A DNA stretch of 64,000 nucleotides from positions 1-64,000 of the forward strand of contig JAJDHD010000011.1 of NCBI GenBank assembly GCA_030266015.1. Reading direction: 5' to 3'. Position numbers and translations under genes: made by a program. The notes under the pieces were generated by a model that made no database searches, was not told where the DNA came from, and was given only the letters and a program-made list of their open reading frames with translations. This document shows, one piece after another, positions 28,534-37,769 of this stretch (the stretch's first letter is position 1; every line of letters starts with the position of its first letter). This DNA comes from Christensenellaceae bacterium OttesenSCG-928-K19 (GTDB taxonomy: Bacteria; Bacillota; Clostridia; Christensenellales; Christensenellaceae).

Positions 28534-29619
28534 CTATTGTTTGTTCGTGCTTTCACCGGCACCAGATTGCGTGCCCGCCAGATTTTGCTGTTTTAGCTGG
28601 CGGCGAGCCTGTATGGTGTTGGTGATAGCTCCGGCGGAAACCGCGGCAATGATGATAAGTCCTTTTGCAACATATTGCCACTCCGCCTGTAGCCGTAATA
28701 TATTCATACCGTTTGCAATGGCACCCATCAATAGAGCGCCCAGGAATACGCCCCACGCGTTTCCTTTACCACCCGACATGGCCACCCCGCCCACTACAAC
28801 GGCGGCGATAACGTCAATTTCCAAGTTTTGACCAGTAGTTATTATAGCAGTATTTACACGTGCAAGCAAGCATACGGCACCAATACCTACCAGAAGGCCG
28901 TTCAGGGAGTAGGTAGACATCAATGTGTTTTTAACGTCGATACCGGCAAGGTAAGCTGCTTGCGGGTTTGCGCCCACAGCATAGATGCGACGGCCGTATT
29001 TTGTATACTTCAGCAGCCACCAAATCACAATGGTTACGGCAATAAAGATGAACAGGTAAGGCGGAATGTTCAAGTTAAGTCCGCTCGTAGGATCCTTCAG
29101 CTCGGGGATAACTGTGTCTTTCAAGCCGTCGAGTGCACCGCTCATGCTAATCTCCTGCGAATTTACAATCAGGAGGGCAACACCGCGGAATGCAATCTGG
29201 CCGCCCAGTGTAATGATGAAGGGTTCCACGCCCAACCGTGAGATGATAAAGCCCATACCCGTTTCAAACGCAATGGCAAGCAAGATGGCAACGATGATTG
29301 CCGCGGCAAGGGGAAAATCCCAGTCGCGAAAGCTTTTTGCCAAAAACAACACGACGAAAGAAGTCAACATGCCGACAGAAAGATCGATTCCGCCGGAGAT
29401 CATGACCAGGGTCATGCCCATTGCCATAATACCGACTGCCGAGATTTGTATGAATATGTTCATAATATTGGCAGGGCTGATCATGGATGGATAAGCGCCG
29501 CCGCCTGTTATAAGCTGCAAAACAACGACAGCTGCCATAAATGCTATGAATATGAGAAGGACGGTGGAATTTTCGCCCCTCAGAAATCCTTTTTTCTTTT
29601 TGGTCATGTCCTTGTTCAT
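28534..29619 (-). CDS. Sugar ABC transporter permease (RbsC-like)
   Basis: A 361-residue membrane subunit of the BPD_transp_2 family, with about nine or ten hydrophobic segments. Family signatures are GMTLVMISGGIDLSVG early and GGVAMSGGKGNAWGV late. Its start overlaps the ATPase gene stop by 4 bases. The final 25 residues are polar and probably cytoplasmic. Confidence 0.9.
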   Translation of the reverse strand: MNKDMTKKKKGFLRGENSTVLLIFIAFMAAVVVLQLITGGGAYPSMISPANIMNIFIQISAVGIMAMGMTLVMISGGIDLSVGMLTSFVVLFLAKSFRDWDFPLAAAIIVAILLAIAFETGMGFIISRLGVEPFIITLGGQIAFRGVALLIVNSQEISMSGALDGLKDTVIPELKDPTSGLNLNIPPYLFIFIAVTIVIWWLLKYTKYGRRIYAVGANPQAAYLAGIDVKNTLMSTYSLNGLLVGIGAVCLLARVNTAIITTGQNLEIDVIAAVVVGGVAMSGGKGNAWGVFLGALLMGAIANGMNILRLQAEWQYVAKGLIIIAAVSAGAITNTIQARRQLKQQNLAGTQSGAGESTNKQ

Positions 29620-31103
29620 ATTTTTGCTCCCCCTATAGAAAGTTCCAGAATATTTTCTTCAGATACTTCGTTTTTGCTGACTTCGCCCACCTGCCTGCCG
29701 TCTTTCATGACCATAACACGGTCACTCATAGAAACGACTTCCGGCATATCAGAGGACACCATGATGATTGCTTTTCCCTGCCTCAAAAGGTCAACCATGA
29801 TTTGATAAATCTCTTGCTTTGCACCCACATCAATACCGCGGGTAGGTTCGTCAAATATGAATATTTCACCATTAGTGTTAAACCACTTAGCCAAAACAAC
29901 CTTCTGCTGGTTACCGCCGGAAAGGTTGCCGGCAAGCACGCCTGCGTTCGGTGCCTTTGTGCCCAGTTTTTTGATGTACTCATCGCCAACTTTTTCTTCT
30001 TCCTTCGGCATAATCGTTGGTTTTTTTGTGTTAACCATATTGGCGATTATTGTGTTGCGCGCGATGGTGTGGATCAGGAATAAGCCTGTATGCTGGCGGT
30101 CTTCCGTAATATAACATATCTTATGCTTAATGGCATCCTTGGGGCTCTTAAAATCTACTTTTTCGCCCATGATGTAGACCTCACCATTCAACTTTTCAGC
30201 ACCGCCCACAAGCAGGGTCATAAGCTCGCTGCGTCCAGAACCAACCATGCCGGAAAAACCAAGGATTTCGCCGCGCTTCACTTCAAAGGAAATGTCATAA
30301 ACGCCGTTGCCGGTCAGGTTTTTCACCTCTAGCACAGTTTCGCCAGGGGTAAAGTGCTCCCGGTTATAAAACGCGGACGCGTCCCGGCCAACCATGTCAC
30401 GTATGAGCTGCGGTTCATCCGTCGCATCACGGTCAACGGTTTTGATATATTGCCCGTCGCGCAGCACGGTAATACGGTCGGCAATTTTAAATACTTCATC
30501 AAGGTGATGGGAGATATAAATGATGCCAATGCCACGTGCTTTGATTTTGTTGACGATTTCAAGCAGGTTGTCGATCTCGGAAACAGAGAAAGAAGCAGTA
30601 GGCTCATCAAGTATGATAACCTTGCGGTCAAACACGAGTGCTTTTGCAAACTCTACGATTTTCTGCTCGCCGGAAGAAAGATTTTCTACAAGGTCGTCAG
30701 GATTCAGGTTTGTGTGGAGATATTCCAACACTTCCTTTGTTTTCTTGGTCATCTCCGCTTTTTGCATAATACCGTTTTTGGTGATTTCCATACCGGCAAA
30801 AATGTTTTCCGTAATGGACAACGGGCCAAAAATAGTATGCTCTTGGTATATTGTTTGAATTCCAAGCTTCATTGCAAGGAAAGGATCCAAATGGACGGGC
30901 TTTCCTTCATAAATAATATTTCCGCCTTCATCAGGCTGATAGGCACCCGAGATGATTTTGATCAACGTAGATTTGCCAGCGCCGTTCTCACCGCAGATGC
31001 AGTGTACTTCGCCCGAATGCAAAGAAAATTGAATACCATTCAATGCCCTTACTCCGGGAAATGTCTTAGAAATATTATCTAACTTTAATATTTCTGCTGC
31101 CAT
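29616..31103 (-). CDS. Sugar ABC transporter ATPase (RbsA-like, two nucleotide-binding domains)
   Basis: A 495-residue fused double ATPase for a ribose/galactose-type importer. The first domain has Walker A GENGAGKST, signature LSSGEQKIVEFAKAL and Walker B KVIILDEPTAS. The second has the usual degenerate Walker A GMVGSGRSE and signature LSGGNQQKVVLAKW. GGAGG precedes the ATG. It is the first gene of the operon, about 320 nt downstream of a promoter with a LacI-type operator. Confidence 0.92.
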   Translation of the reverse strand: MAAEILKLDNISKTFPGVRALNGIQFSLHSGEVHCICGENGAGKSTLIKIISGAYQPDEGGNIIYEGKPVHLDPFLAMKLGIQTIYQEHTIFGPLSITENIFAGMEITKNGIMQKAEMTKKTKEVLEYLHTNLNPDDLVENLSSGEQKIVEFAKALVFDRKVIILDEPTASFSVSEIDNLLEIVNKIKARGIGIIYISHHLDEVFKIADRITVLRDGQYIKTVDRDATDEPQLIRDMVGRDASAFYNREHFTPGETVLEVKNLTGNGVYDISFEVKRGEILGFSGMVGSGRSELMTLLVGGAEKLNGEVYIMGEKVDFKSPKDAIKHKICYITEDRQHTGLFLIHTIARNTIIANMVNTKKPTIMPKEEEKVGDEYIKKLGTKAPNAGVLAGNLSGGNQQKVVLAKWFNTNGEIFIFDEPTRGIDVGAKQEIYQIMVDLLRQGKAIIMVSSDMPEVVSMSDRVMVMKDGRQVGEVSKNEVSEENILELSIGGAKI

Positions 31104-31403
31104 AAAACACTACCTCCATGCAGGATTGTCTTGTTTATTGTAATGCTGTGGTTCATTTTCGGTACGCTTAATTGACAAGGGAAAAGTAAATCATAATGCC
31201 ATCAAGCTCCTTACCGGTCTAGCGTTACTTTGCACAAGTCATCCGCTTCGCATAACTTTCAGAATATAGCTTTACTACCCTTCAATCAATCCTTCTATTA
31301 TTACTGAATTTTGTGATGAAACGCACATTCTTTGCCATTTTGGCATAATACTGACAATACATGCCGATACTGACGGAATCGGCTTTTAGCTGCTTACTGA
31401 TAT
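31104..31403 (-). other. Long 5' leader of the sugar ABC operon
   Basis: About 300 nt of transcribed leader with no convincing gene. It contains a GCCGAT/ATCGGC hairpin near 31362-31382 and a short GCCATTTTGGC dyad near 31333-31343. I do not recognise a riboswitch. Confidence 0.4.
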
Positions 31404-31415
31404 GTGCTCGTGCAC
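31404..31415. promoter_or_regulatory. LacI-type operator, site 1 (ABC transporter promoter)
   Basis: GTGCTCGTGCAC with a central CpG and near-palindromic halves; the flanks extend it to ATGTGC-TCGT-GCACAT. It begins 11 nt downstream of the -10 box of the minus-strand promoter, a position where a bound repressor would block transcription. Confidence 0.78.
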
Positions 31416-31426
31416 ATTGCAAATAC

Positions 31427-31455
31427 AGTTTAATATAGAAAATTGTGCTTGTCAA
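31427..31455 (-). promoter_or_regulatory. Promoter of the sugar ABC operon
   Basis: TTGACA (31450-31455), 17-nt spacer, TAAACT (31427-31432) on the minus strand. Confidence 0.8.
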
Positions 31456-31534
31456 CATTTTTTGTATAAATTACGAAGATATATTTATTCGTATGCCTAA
31501 TTGTAATAATGCTGTTTTATTTTCGTAACAACCA

Positions 31535-31563
31535 TTGACAACATACCGGAACTATATTAAACT
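31535..31563 (+). promoter_or_regulatory. Promoter of the sugar catabolic operon
   Basis: TTGACA (31535-31540), 17-nt spacer, TAAACT (31558-31563). Both hexamers and the spacing are identical to the divergent promoter. Confidence 0.8.
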
Positions 31564-31574
31564 AAGCGTACGGC

Positions 31575-31586
31575 GTGCTCGTGCAC
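31575..31586. promoter_or_regulatory. LacI-type operator, site 2 (catabolic operon promoter)
   Basis: GTGCTCGTGCAC again, extended to GCGTGC-TCGT-GCACGC, exactly 11 nt after the -10 box as at site 1. Confidence 0.78.
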
Positions 31587-31872
31587 GCAATGTTAAACCA
31601 TAAACTTGCTTGGGGGTAGGCCGCGTCAGGGTCTGCTGGTAGCAGAGACGTTTTCAGTCATGATAAAATTACATGGATTGCCTTTTTGCACAGCATTTTG
31701 TGCTGGAAGGGGGATGTAAGGTGTGATGCGGTTCACGGCCTTGCGTTACAAGCTAATTTTATCTGCTGCACAGATGGCAAACTGCCAGGTGTTTTGACTT
31801 TTAATTTCACTATTAATATAAAGGGCTGCTTTGGCCCGGGTAAATTGAAAAACAGAAAAGGAGAATAAAAAA
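31587..31872 (+). other. Long 5' leader of the catabolic operon
   Basis: About 290 nt of leader. It contains an imperfect GTCTGCT/AGCAGAGAC hairpin near 31631-31650 and other short dyads. A 60-codon frame starting TTG at 31686 has no ribosome site and I reject it. The first gene has its own AAAGGAG site. Confidence 0.4.
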
Positions 31873-32862
31873 ATGGGCAGACCGGTAACGTTAATGACGG
31901 CACAATGGGGCGATTTGGGCTTTGAGGAGCTGTGTAAGCTGGCAAAGGAAATGGGCTATGACGGGCTGGAGATCACGTGCGGGCCGCACCTGGACACGGA
32001 AAAAGCAGCAAAGGACCAGGGCTATTGCGACGAGATCATTGCTACCATGGCAAAGTATGGGCTGAAGAGCTGGGCGCTGTCGGCGCACATGACAGGACAG
32101 TGCGTGGGAGACAAATGGGATCCGCGGCTGGACGGCTTTGCGCCAAACGCGCTTGCGGGCAAGCCGGAGGAAATCCGCGCGTGGGCCATCCAGGACATGA
32201 AATATGTGGCACAGGCCGCAAAGAACCTGGGGATTGAGGTTGTAACCGGGTTCATGGGGTCGCCTATTTGGGCATATTGGTATTCGTTCCCGCAGACAAC
32301 GGAAGAGATGATAGACGCGGGGTTTGCGGAGATTGTGGAGCTGTGGACGCCCATCTTCGACGAGTTTGACAAATGCGGCGTGAAGTTTGCGCTGGAGGTG
32401 CACCCGACAGAGATCGCGTTTGACTATTACACAGCGGCGCGGCTGCTGGAGGAATTTGACTACAGGGAGACATTGGGGTTCAATTTTGACCCGTCGCATC
32501 TTTTGTGGCAGGGCGTGAACCCGACCATCTTCCTGCGTGACTTCATAGATTTTGTGTACCACGTGCACATGAAGGACGCGGCGGTGACGCTGGACGGCAA
32601 GGCGGGAATATTGGGCTCGTTCATCACGTTTGGCGAAACAGAGCGCGGTTGGAACTTCCGGTCATTGGGGCACGGGGATGTGAACTTTGAGGAGATCATC
32701 CGCGAGCTGAACCAGTACGGGTATGACGGGCCTCTCTCTGTGGAATGGGAAGATAGTGGCATGGAGCGTGTATACGGCGGAACAGAAGCGGCTGCTTTTG
32801 TGCGCAAGGTGGACTTCAAGCCCTCAGACGTTGCCTTTGACAAGGCCATGGCCAACGAGTAA
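31873..32862 (+). CDS. Sugar phosphate isomerase/epimerase-like TIM barrel protein
   Basis: A 329-residue protein of the AP-endonuclease-2 superfamily (IolE/YcjR/DgpC-like). The predicted metal ligands sit on strand ends: Glu in FALEVHPTE, Asp in FNFDPSHLL, His in YHVHMKD and Glu in LSVEWED. Members act on inososes, keto-sugars or 3-keto-glycosides rather than DNA. It is the first gene of the LacI-controlled operon, with a dehydrogenase next, so an oxidised sugar is a likely substrate. The exact reaction is not known. Confidence 0.8.
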   Translation: MGRPVTLMTAQWGDLGFEELCKLAKEMGYDGLEITCGPHLDTEKAAKDQGYCDEIIATMAKYGLKSWALSAHMTGQCVGDKWDPRLDGFAPNALAGKPEEIRAWAIQDMKYVAQAAKNLGIEVVTGFMGSPIWAYWYSFPQTTEEMIDAGFAEIVELWTPIFDEFDKCGVKFALEVHPTEIAFDYYTAARLLEEFDYRETLGFNFDPSHLLWQGVNPTIFLRDFIDFVYHVHMKDAAVTLDGKAGILGSFITFGETERGWNFRSLGHGDVNFEEIIRELNQYGYDGPLSVEWEDSGMERVYGGTEAAAFVRKVDFKPSDVAFDKAMANE

Positions 32863-32910
32863 AAACTTAGTTAATATATTGAACGGTTACAACGGAAGGA
32901 GAAGAGGAAT

Positions 32911-34062
32911 ATGGCAAAGAGGAAACTAAGATATGGCATGATCGGCGGCGGGCCGGGCGCATTTATCGGCGCGGTGCATCGGGCGGCAATCAGGCTGAAT
33001 GATGAGGCGGAGCTTGTTGCGGGATGCTTTTCTAACATTAAAGAAGAGCGCGACCAGGCACTGGAAGAGCTGCAAATTGACGCTGCGCGTAATTATGAAA
33101 CCTATGAAGAGATGGCTGAAAAAGAAGGCGCACGCGAGGACAAGCTGGACTGGGTTGATATCGTGACGCCCAACCGCTTCCATTATCCTGCCGCTAAACT
33201 GTTTTTGGAAAAAGGAATCAATGTGGTTTGCGAAAAACCGCTGGTATTTACTGTGGAAGAAGGCGAAGACCTGAAGCGGATCGCAAAGGAAAATGGCTGC
33301 CTGTTCTGTGTCACTTATACTTACACAGGCCATGTGATGACGCGTGAGGCGCGTCAGCTTGTGCGAGATGGGGTGATTGGCGATATCCGCATGGTGATGG
33401 GTGAATATCCACAGGATTGGCTTTTGGATTCGCTTGATACAATTACGGAAGACAACAAGCCATGGCGCGCGGACCCCGCACTTTCGGGGAGGAGCGCTGT
33501 CGGCGCCGACCTTGGCACACATATCGAAAACTGGGTGGACTATGTGACCGGCCTTAAGATAGACGAGCTTTGCTGTAACCTTGATGCGCTCAGCGAGGGC
33601 GCTGTGCTGGACAACAACTTGGAAGCGCTGATCCGCTTCAAGGGTGGTGCGACAGGTATGTACTGGACGTCGCAGGTGGCGATTGGTTTTGATAATGCCC
33701 TTAAGATTCGCATTTTGGGCTCCAAGGGAACAATTGAATTTGTACAGGAGGAAAACAATTACCTGCGTGTATCTTTAAGAGGCAAGCCGCCGATGATCTA
33801 CAGCCGCGGCTGCGGATACCTGACGGACGAGGCGAAAAAGTATGTGCGCGTACCATGCGGCCATCCAGAGGGGCTTACCGAAGCGTTTGCAAACATCTAC
33901 AAAGATTTTTGCCGGGCATTGCACGACAAGCTTGACGGCAAGCAGGTGAATGAGGACGATTACGGCTATCCCACCATACAAATGGGGATTGACGGCGTGA
34001 ATTTCTTTAACAAGTGTGTGGACAGCTCGGAAGCGGGCGGTACATGGGTGAAGATGGATTAA
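32911..34062 (+). CDS. Gfo/Idh/MocA family oxidoreductase
   Basis: A 383-residue NAD(P)-dependent sugar or cyclitol dehydrogenase. The nucleotide-binding loop GMIGGGPGAFIGAVH is at residues 9-23. The catalytic Lys109 lies in CEKPL, and the usual Asp200/His204 pair is in GADLGTHIENW. It is 48 bases after the TIM-barrel gene with an AAGGAG site. Pairing of such a dehydrogenase with AP-endonuclease-2-fold isomerases is known for inositol catabolism and for 3-keto-glycoside pathways; either is possible here. Confidence 0.87.
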   Translation: MAKRKLRYGMIGGGPGAFIGAVHRAAIRLNDEAELVAGCFSNIKEERDQALEELQIDAARNYETYEEMAEKEGAREDKLDWVDIVTPNRFHYPAAKLFLEKGINVVCEKPLVFTVEEGEDLKRIAKENGCLFCVTYTYTGHVMTREARQLVRDGVIGDIRMVMGEYPQDWLLDSLDTITEDNKPWRADPALSGRSAVGADLGTHIENWVDYVTGLKIDELCCNLDALSEGAVLDNNLEALIRFKGGATGMYWTSQVAIGFDNALKIRILGSKGTIEFVQEENNYLRVSLRGKPPMIYSRGCGYLTDEAKKYVRVPCGHPEGLTEAFANIYKDFCRALHDKLDGKQVNEDDYGYPTIQMGIDGVNFFNKCVDSSEAGGTWVKMD

Positions 34063-34156
34063 ACTAAACACTCTGCACAGGCATGATGATGCGGTGTAAT
34101 AACAGCCGGAAGGGGCAAAATGCTTCTTCCGGCCTTTGAAGCAAAGGAGAGTAATC

Positions 34157-35005
34157 ATGAAATTTGGTATGAATTCATTGGCGTGGCAGTCGCCTTTTTC
34201 TGATCCGATGGGAATGCTGGAAAAAGCGAAAAAATATGGCTGTGATATCTTCGAGATCGCGGCTGAGGACTTTAGCACATTCAGCCCGGACGCGGTGAAC
34301 GATGCGGTTCAAAAAACCGGTATTCCGGTATACACAATATGCGGCGCGTATGGCGACACGCGTGATATTTCTTCGGAGAATCCGGAGTATAGGCAAAACG
34401 CCATCCAATACAACAAGGATATGATAGACCTGTGCGTGAAAATTGGCGCCAAAGTAGTGGCGGGGCCGATGTATTCGGCCGTGGGCAAGGCGCGCCAATG
34501 CAGCGAGGATGAGAAAAAGCAACAGTGGGACTGGGCGGTAGAAAATCTTCGCATTGTGGCGGATTATGCGAATGAAAAGGGTATAAAGCTGGGCATAGAG
34601 CCGCTGAACAGGTTTGAGACAGACTTTATCAATACGGTGGAGCAGGGGCTGGACCTGATTGCGCGTATCGATAAGCCGGGCGTGGGATTTTTGTTGGACA
34701 CATTCCACATGAATATTGAAGAATCCAATATTCCAGCAGCAATCCGCTCGGCAAAAGGAAAGATTTATGATATGCACTGCTGCGCCAACAACCGCGGTAT
34801 TCCGGGCGAGGACAACTTCAATTGGCCGGCGATTGCCGATGCGGTGAAGGATGCGGGATATGACGATTATATCCTGATCGAGTCGTTCACGCCTGATTGC
34901 GTGGAGATTGCTAAGGCGGCGTCCGTATGGCGGCCATTTGCGGAATCGCCTGAGGCGATTGCGGAGAGGGGCATTCCCTTCCTTAAGAAAACATTTACAA
35001 AATAA
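34157..35005 (+). CDS. D-tagatose/D-psicose 3-epimerase-like TIM barrel protein
   Basis: A 282-residue ketose 3-epimerase-family protein. LGIEPLNRFET (catalytic Glu), FLLDTFHMNIEES (Asp and His ligands) and the terminal LIESF Glu match the D-psicose/D-tagatose 3-epimerase branch closely. The start at 34157 follows AAAGGAG by 7 bases; an upstream in-frame start is discounted. It is likely to interconvert C3 epimers of a free ketose in the pathway. The natural substrate is not predictable from sequence alone. Confidence 0.82.
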   Translation: MKFGMNSLAWQSPFSDPMGMLEKAKKYGCDIFEIAAEDFSTFSPDAVNDAVQKTGIPVYTICGAYGDTRDISSENPEYRQNAIQYNKDMIDLCVKIGAKVVAGPMYSAVGKARQCSEDEKKQQWDWAVENLRIVADYANEKGIKLGIEPLNRFETDFINTVEQGLDLIARIDKPGVGFLLDTFHMNIEESNIPAAIRSAKGKIYDMHCCANNRGIPGEDNFNWPAIADAVKDAGYDDYILIESFTPDCVEIAKAASVWRPFAESPEAIAERGIPFLKKTFTK

Positions 35006-35094
35006 AAAACAGATAAAAAACAACCGGGGCTGTGGAACCGCCGCAGCTCCGGAATAGTTTTGCGGCGGGACAATGCTGCGTGGAGGAAAAGAGT

Positions 35095-36582
35095 ATGATG
35101 GGGAAAAATATACCAGAAGTAAAACTTGGGATTATTGCGGTTAGTAGGGATTGTTTTTTAATCTCGCTTTCCGAGCGGCGCAGGGCAGCGCTGATAGAGG
35201 CTTGTGGCAAAAAAGGCATTTCTGCCTTTGAAGCAAAAACAACGGTAGAAAACGAAGTTGATATGATAAAGGCGGTAGAAGAGGTGAACGCCGCAGGGTG
35301 TAACGCTTTGGTAGTGTTTTTGGGCAACTTCGGCCCGGAAACACCCGAAACATTAATTGCGCAGAGGTTTGCCGGGCCGGTGATGTATGCGGCGGCCGCA
35401 GAGGAAACGGGGAAAGACCTGATAGGCGGCAGGGGCGACGCATATTGCGGAATGCTCAATTGCTCCTATAACCTGGGGTTGCGTAAGCTGAAGGCTGTGA
35501 TTCCCGAATACCCTGTGGGAACGGCGGATGATATTGCAAGCATGGTGCTGGATTTTATTCCCGTGGCGCGGGCGCTCATTGGCCTTGCCGGGCTAAAAAT
35601 CATCTCCTTTGGGCCAAGGCCGCAAGATTTCTTTGCGTGCAACGCGCCTATCAAAGCGCTTTATGACATGGGCATAGAAGTGCAGGAGAATTCTGAGCTT
35701 GACCTGCTTGTTGCGTATAAAGCGCACGCGGGAGACAAGCGCATCGACGATGTTGTGGCCGACATGGCAAAGGAGCTGGGCACGGATGGCAACGGTTATC
35801 CCGACCTGCTGCCGCGTATGGCGCAGTTTGAGCTGACACTTCTGGACTGGGCGGAACAAAACAAAGGCGCGCGGGAGTATGTGGCGTTTGCCAACAAATG
35901 CTGGCCCGCGTTCCCCACAGAGTTTGGATTTGAGCCGTGCTATGTAAACAGCCGCCTGGCGTCGCGAGGCATTCCGGTGGGGTGCGAGGTGGACATCTAC
36001 GGCGCGCTTTCCGAGTATATCGGTGCCTGCATCTCGCAAGACGCGGTAACACTGCTGGATATCAACAACACAGTGCCTGCCGACCTGCACGCGGAGGAGA
36101 TCAAGGGCAAATACGACTATGCGCTGACAGACACGTTCATGGGCTTCCATTGCGGCAACACACCATTTTGCAAGCTTAATGGCGGTGCTGTGAAGTACCA
36201 GCTAATCCAGAACCGCCTGATTGAAGACGGTGGCGAGCCTGATGTGACACGGGGCACGCTGGAAGGCGATATCGCACCGGGGAAAATCACATTCTTCCGC
36301 CTGCACAGCAATGCGGACACGTCTTTACAGGCATATGTGGCACAGGGCGAGGTTCTGCCGGTGGCAACGCGCTCGTTTGGCGGCATCGGTATTTTTGCCA
36401 TCCCGGAGATGGGGCGTTTTTACCGTCATGTGCTGATTGCAAAGCATTATCCACATCACGGTGCGGTGGCGTTCAGCCACATTGGCAAGGCGCTTTTCAC
36501 GGTGTTCCAATACCTGGGGGTAGAGGACATTGCCTTCAACCAGCCTGCGGGAATGCTTTATAAAACGGAAAATCCTTTTTAA
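35095..36582 (+). CDS. L-fucose/L-arabinose isomerase family protein
   Basis: A 495-residue sugar isomerase-fold protein, shorter than E. coli FucI (591) and close to AraA (500). Candidate metal ligands are Glu298 in GCEVD, Asp322 in TLLDINN and His462 in AFSHIG. The Glu-Asp spacing of 24 equals Glu337-Asp361 of FucI. The start at 35095 lies 8 bases after GGAGG. It would convert an aldose to a ketose, or act on a related substrate, within the LacI-controlled operon. I do not recognise a characterised orthologue. Confidence 0.78.
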   Translation: MMGKNIPEVKLGIIAVSRDCFLISLSERRRAALIEACGKKGISAFEAKTTVENEVDMIKAVEEVNAAGCNALVVFLGNFGPETPETLIAQRFAGPVMYAAAAEETGKDLIGGRGDAYCGMLNCSYNLGLRKLKAVIPEYPVGTADDIASMVLDFIPVARALIGLAGLKIISFGPRPQDFFACNAPIKALYDMGIEVQENSELDLLVAYKAHAGDKRIDDVVADMAKELGTDGNGYPDLLPRMAQFELTLLDWAEQNKGAREYVAFANKCWPAFPTEFGFEPCYVNSRLASRGIPVGCEVDIYGALSEYIGACISQDAVTLLDINNTVPADLHAEEIKGKYDYALTDTFMGFHCGNTPFCKLNGGAVKYQLIQNRLIEDGGEPDVTRGTLEGDIAPGKITFFRLHSNADTSLQAYVAQGEVLPVATRSFGGIGIFAIPEMGRFYRHVLIAKHYPHHGAVAFSHIGKALFTVFQYLGVEDIAFNQPAGMLYKTENPF

Positions 36583-36597
36583 CAGGAAAGGCAGTAT

Positions 36598-37641
36598 ATG
36601 GCAGTAACGATTAAGCAGGTTGCGGAAGCAGCCGGAGTGTCGCGTGGCACGGTGGACAGGGTGCTTCACAACCGCGGTGGTGTGCGCCAGGAAGTAGCGG
36701 AGCATATACACGAAATAGCGGCGCGGCTGGGGTATTTCCCCAACCGCGCGGGCAAGATGCTGGCCGCGAGAAAGCAGCCGGTGACGATTGGTTATGTTTT
36801 GCCCAGCGTGGGCAATGCTTTTTTCGAGGATGTAAAAAAAGGAATTCATGCGGCGGAGGCGGAAATGCGCGATTTTGGCCTCCGCCTGAAAATTGCGGAG
36901 ATAAAGGGTTTTTACCCGGACAGCCATATCAAAGCGATCCGGGAGATGGTGGCCGATGGCTGCAACGCGCTTTGTGTGACGACGGCAGACACGCCAGAGT
37001 TGCGCAATTGCATTGATGAAGTGGTAGATAGCGGCATTCCGGTTATCACGATTAATACAGACCTCAGCGGCACAAAACGGTTGTGCTATGTGGGCAGCGA
37101 TTATATCAAAGCGGGAGGCACTGCGGCGGGGCTACTGGCTCTCTGCCACAACGCAATGTGTGTTAAGGTGCTGGTTGCCACCGGGTCGCTTGATGTAAAA
37201 GGGCATAACGACCGGATCGCGGGGTTTCGCGATACGCTGGAAAAAAAGAATATCCCATACAGGTTGCTGGATCTTTACGAAACGCAGGACGACAACGAAA
37301 TTGCGTATAGCAAGACAAAAGCAATGCTGAAGGAGCACGAGGACGTCAGCTGCATCTATGCTGTGGGCGCAGGCGTGGAAGGTTTGTGCAAGGCGGTAAG
37401 TGAGCTGCCGACCAAACGAAGGAAAAACCTCAGGGTGCTTTGTTTTGACGATTTTGGCACCATCCGGCAATATGTCAAAAAGGGAATAATTGATTTTGTG
37501 GTTTGCCAGGAGCCGGCGCAGCAGGGATACCAGTCGGTAATAAAGCTGTTTAATTACCTGCTGGACGGCAGCAAGGGCAAGCTGAATAATTACATCACAA
37601 AAGCGGTAATCAAAATTAAAGAGAATATTGAGCGAAATTAG
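36598..37641 (+). CDS. LacI-family transcriptional regulator
   Basis: A 347-residue repressor. The DNA-binding head TIKQVAEAAGVSRGTVDRVLHN has Asp where most LacI proteins have Ser, a variant seen in a Firmicute subfamily. A periplasmic-binding type 1 effector domain follows from about residue 60 (VTIGYVLPSVGNAFFEDV). It is 15 bases after the isomerase gene in the same operon, so probably autoregulated. I infer that it binds GTGCTCGTGCAC at 31404, 31575 and 55326. Confidence 0.9.
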   Translation: MAVTIKQVAEAAGVSRGTVDRVLHNRGGVRQEVAEHIHEIAARLGYFPNRAGKMLAARKQPVTIGYVLPSVGNAFFEDVKKGIHAAEAEMRDFGLRLKIAEIKGFYPDSHIKAIREMVADGCNALCVTTADTPELRNCIDEVVDSGIPVITINTDLSGTKRLCYVGSDYIKAGGTAAGLLALCHNAMCVKVLVATGSLDVKGHNDRIAGFRDTLEKKNIPYRLLDLYETQDDNEIAYSKTKAMLKEHEDVSCIYAVGAGVEGLCKAVSELPTKRRKNLRVLCFDDFGTIRQYVKKGIIDFVVCQEPAQQGYQSVIKLFNYLLDGSKGKLNNYITKAVIKIKENIERN

Positions 37642-37769
37642 TGTGGCAGTTCCGCACATTTTGTTGTATAATCTATTTATACGTATCAATAGCCTATCGA
37701 AAAAGCGGCCGCAGGTGGTGGCCTTGGAGCATTGCACAAAAATCTAATAATATGGAGAGGTGAACGGAA

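Noticed and set aside
31686-31868. A 60-codon plus-strand frame just before the catabolic operon
   Set aside because: TTG start with no ribosome site, no recognisable protein features, and it lies in the mRNA leader.
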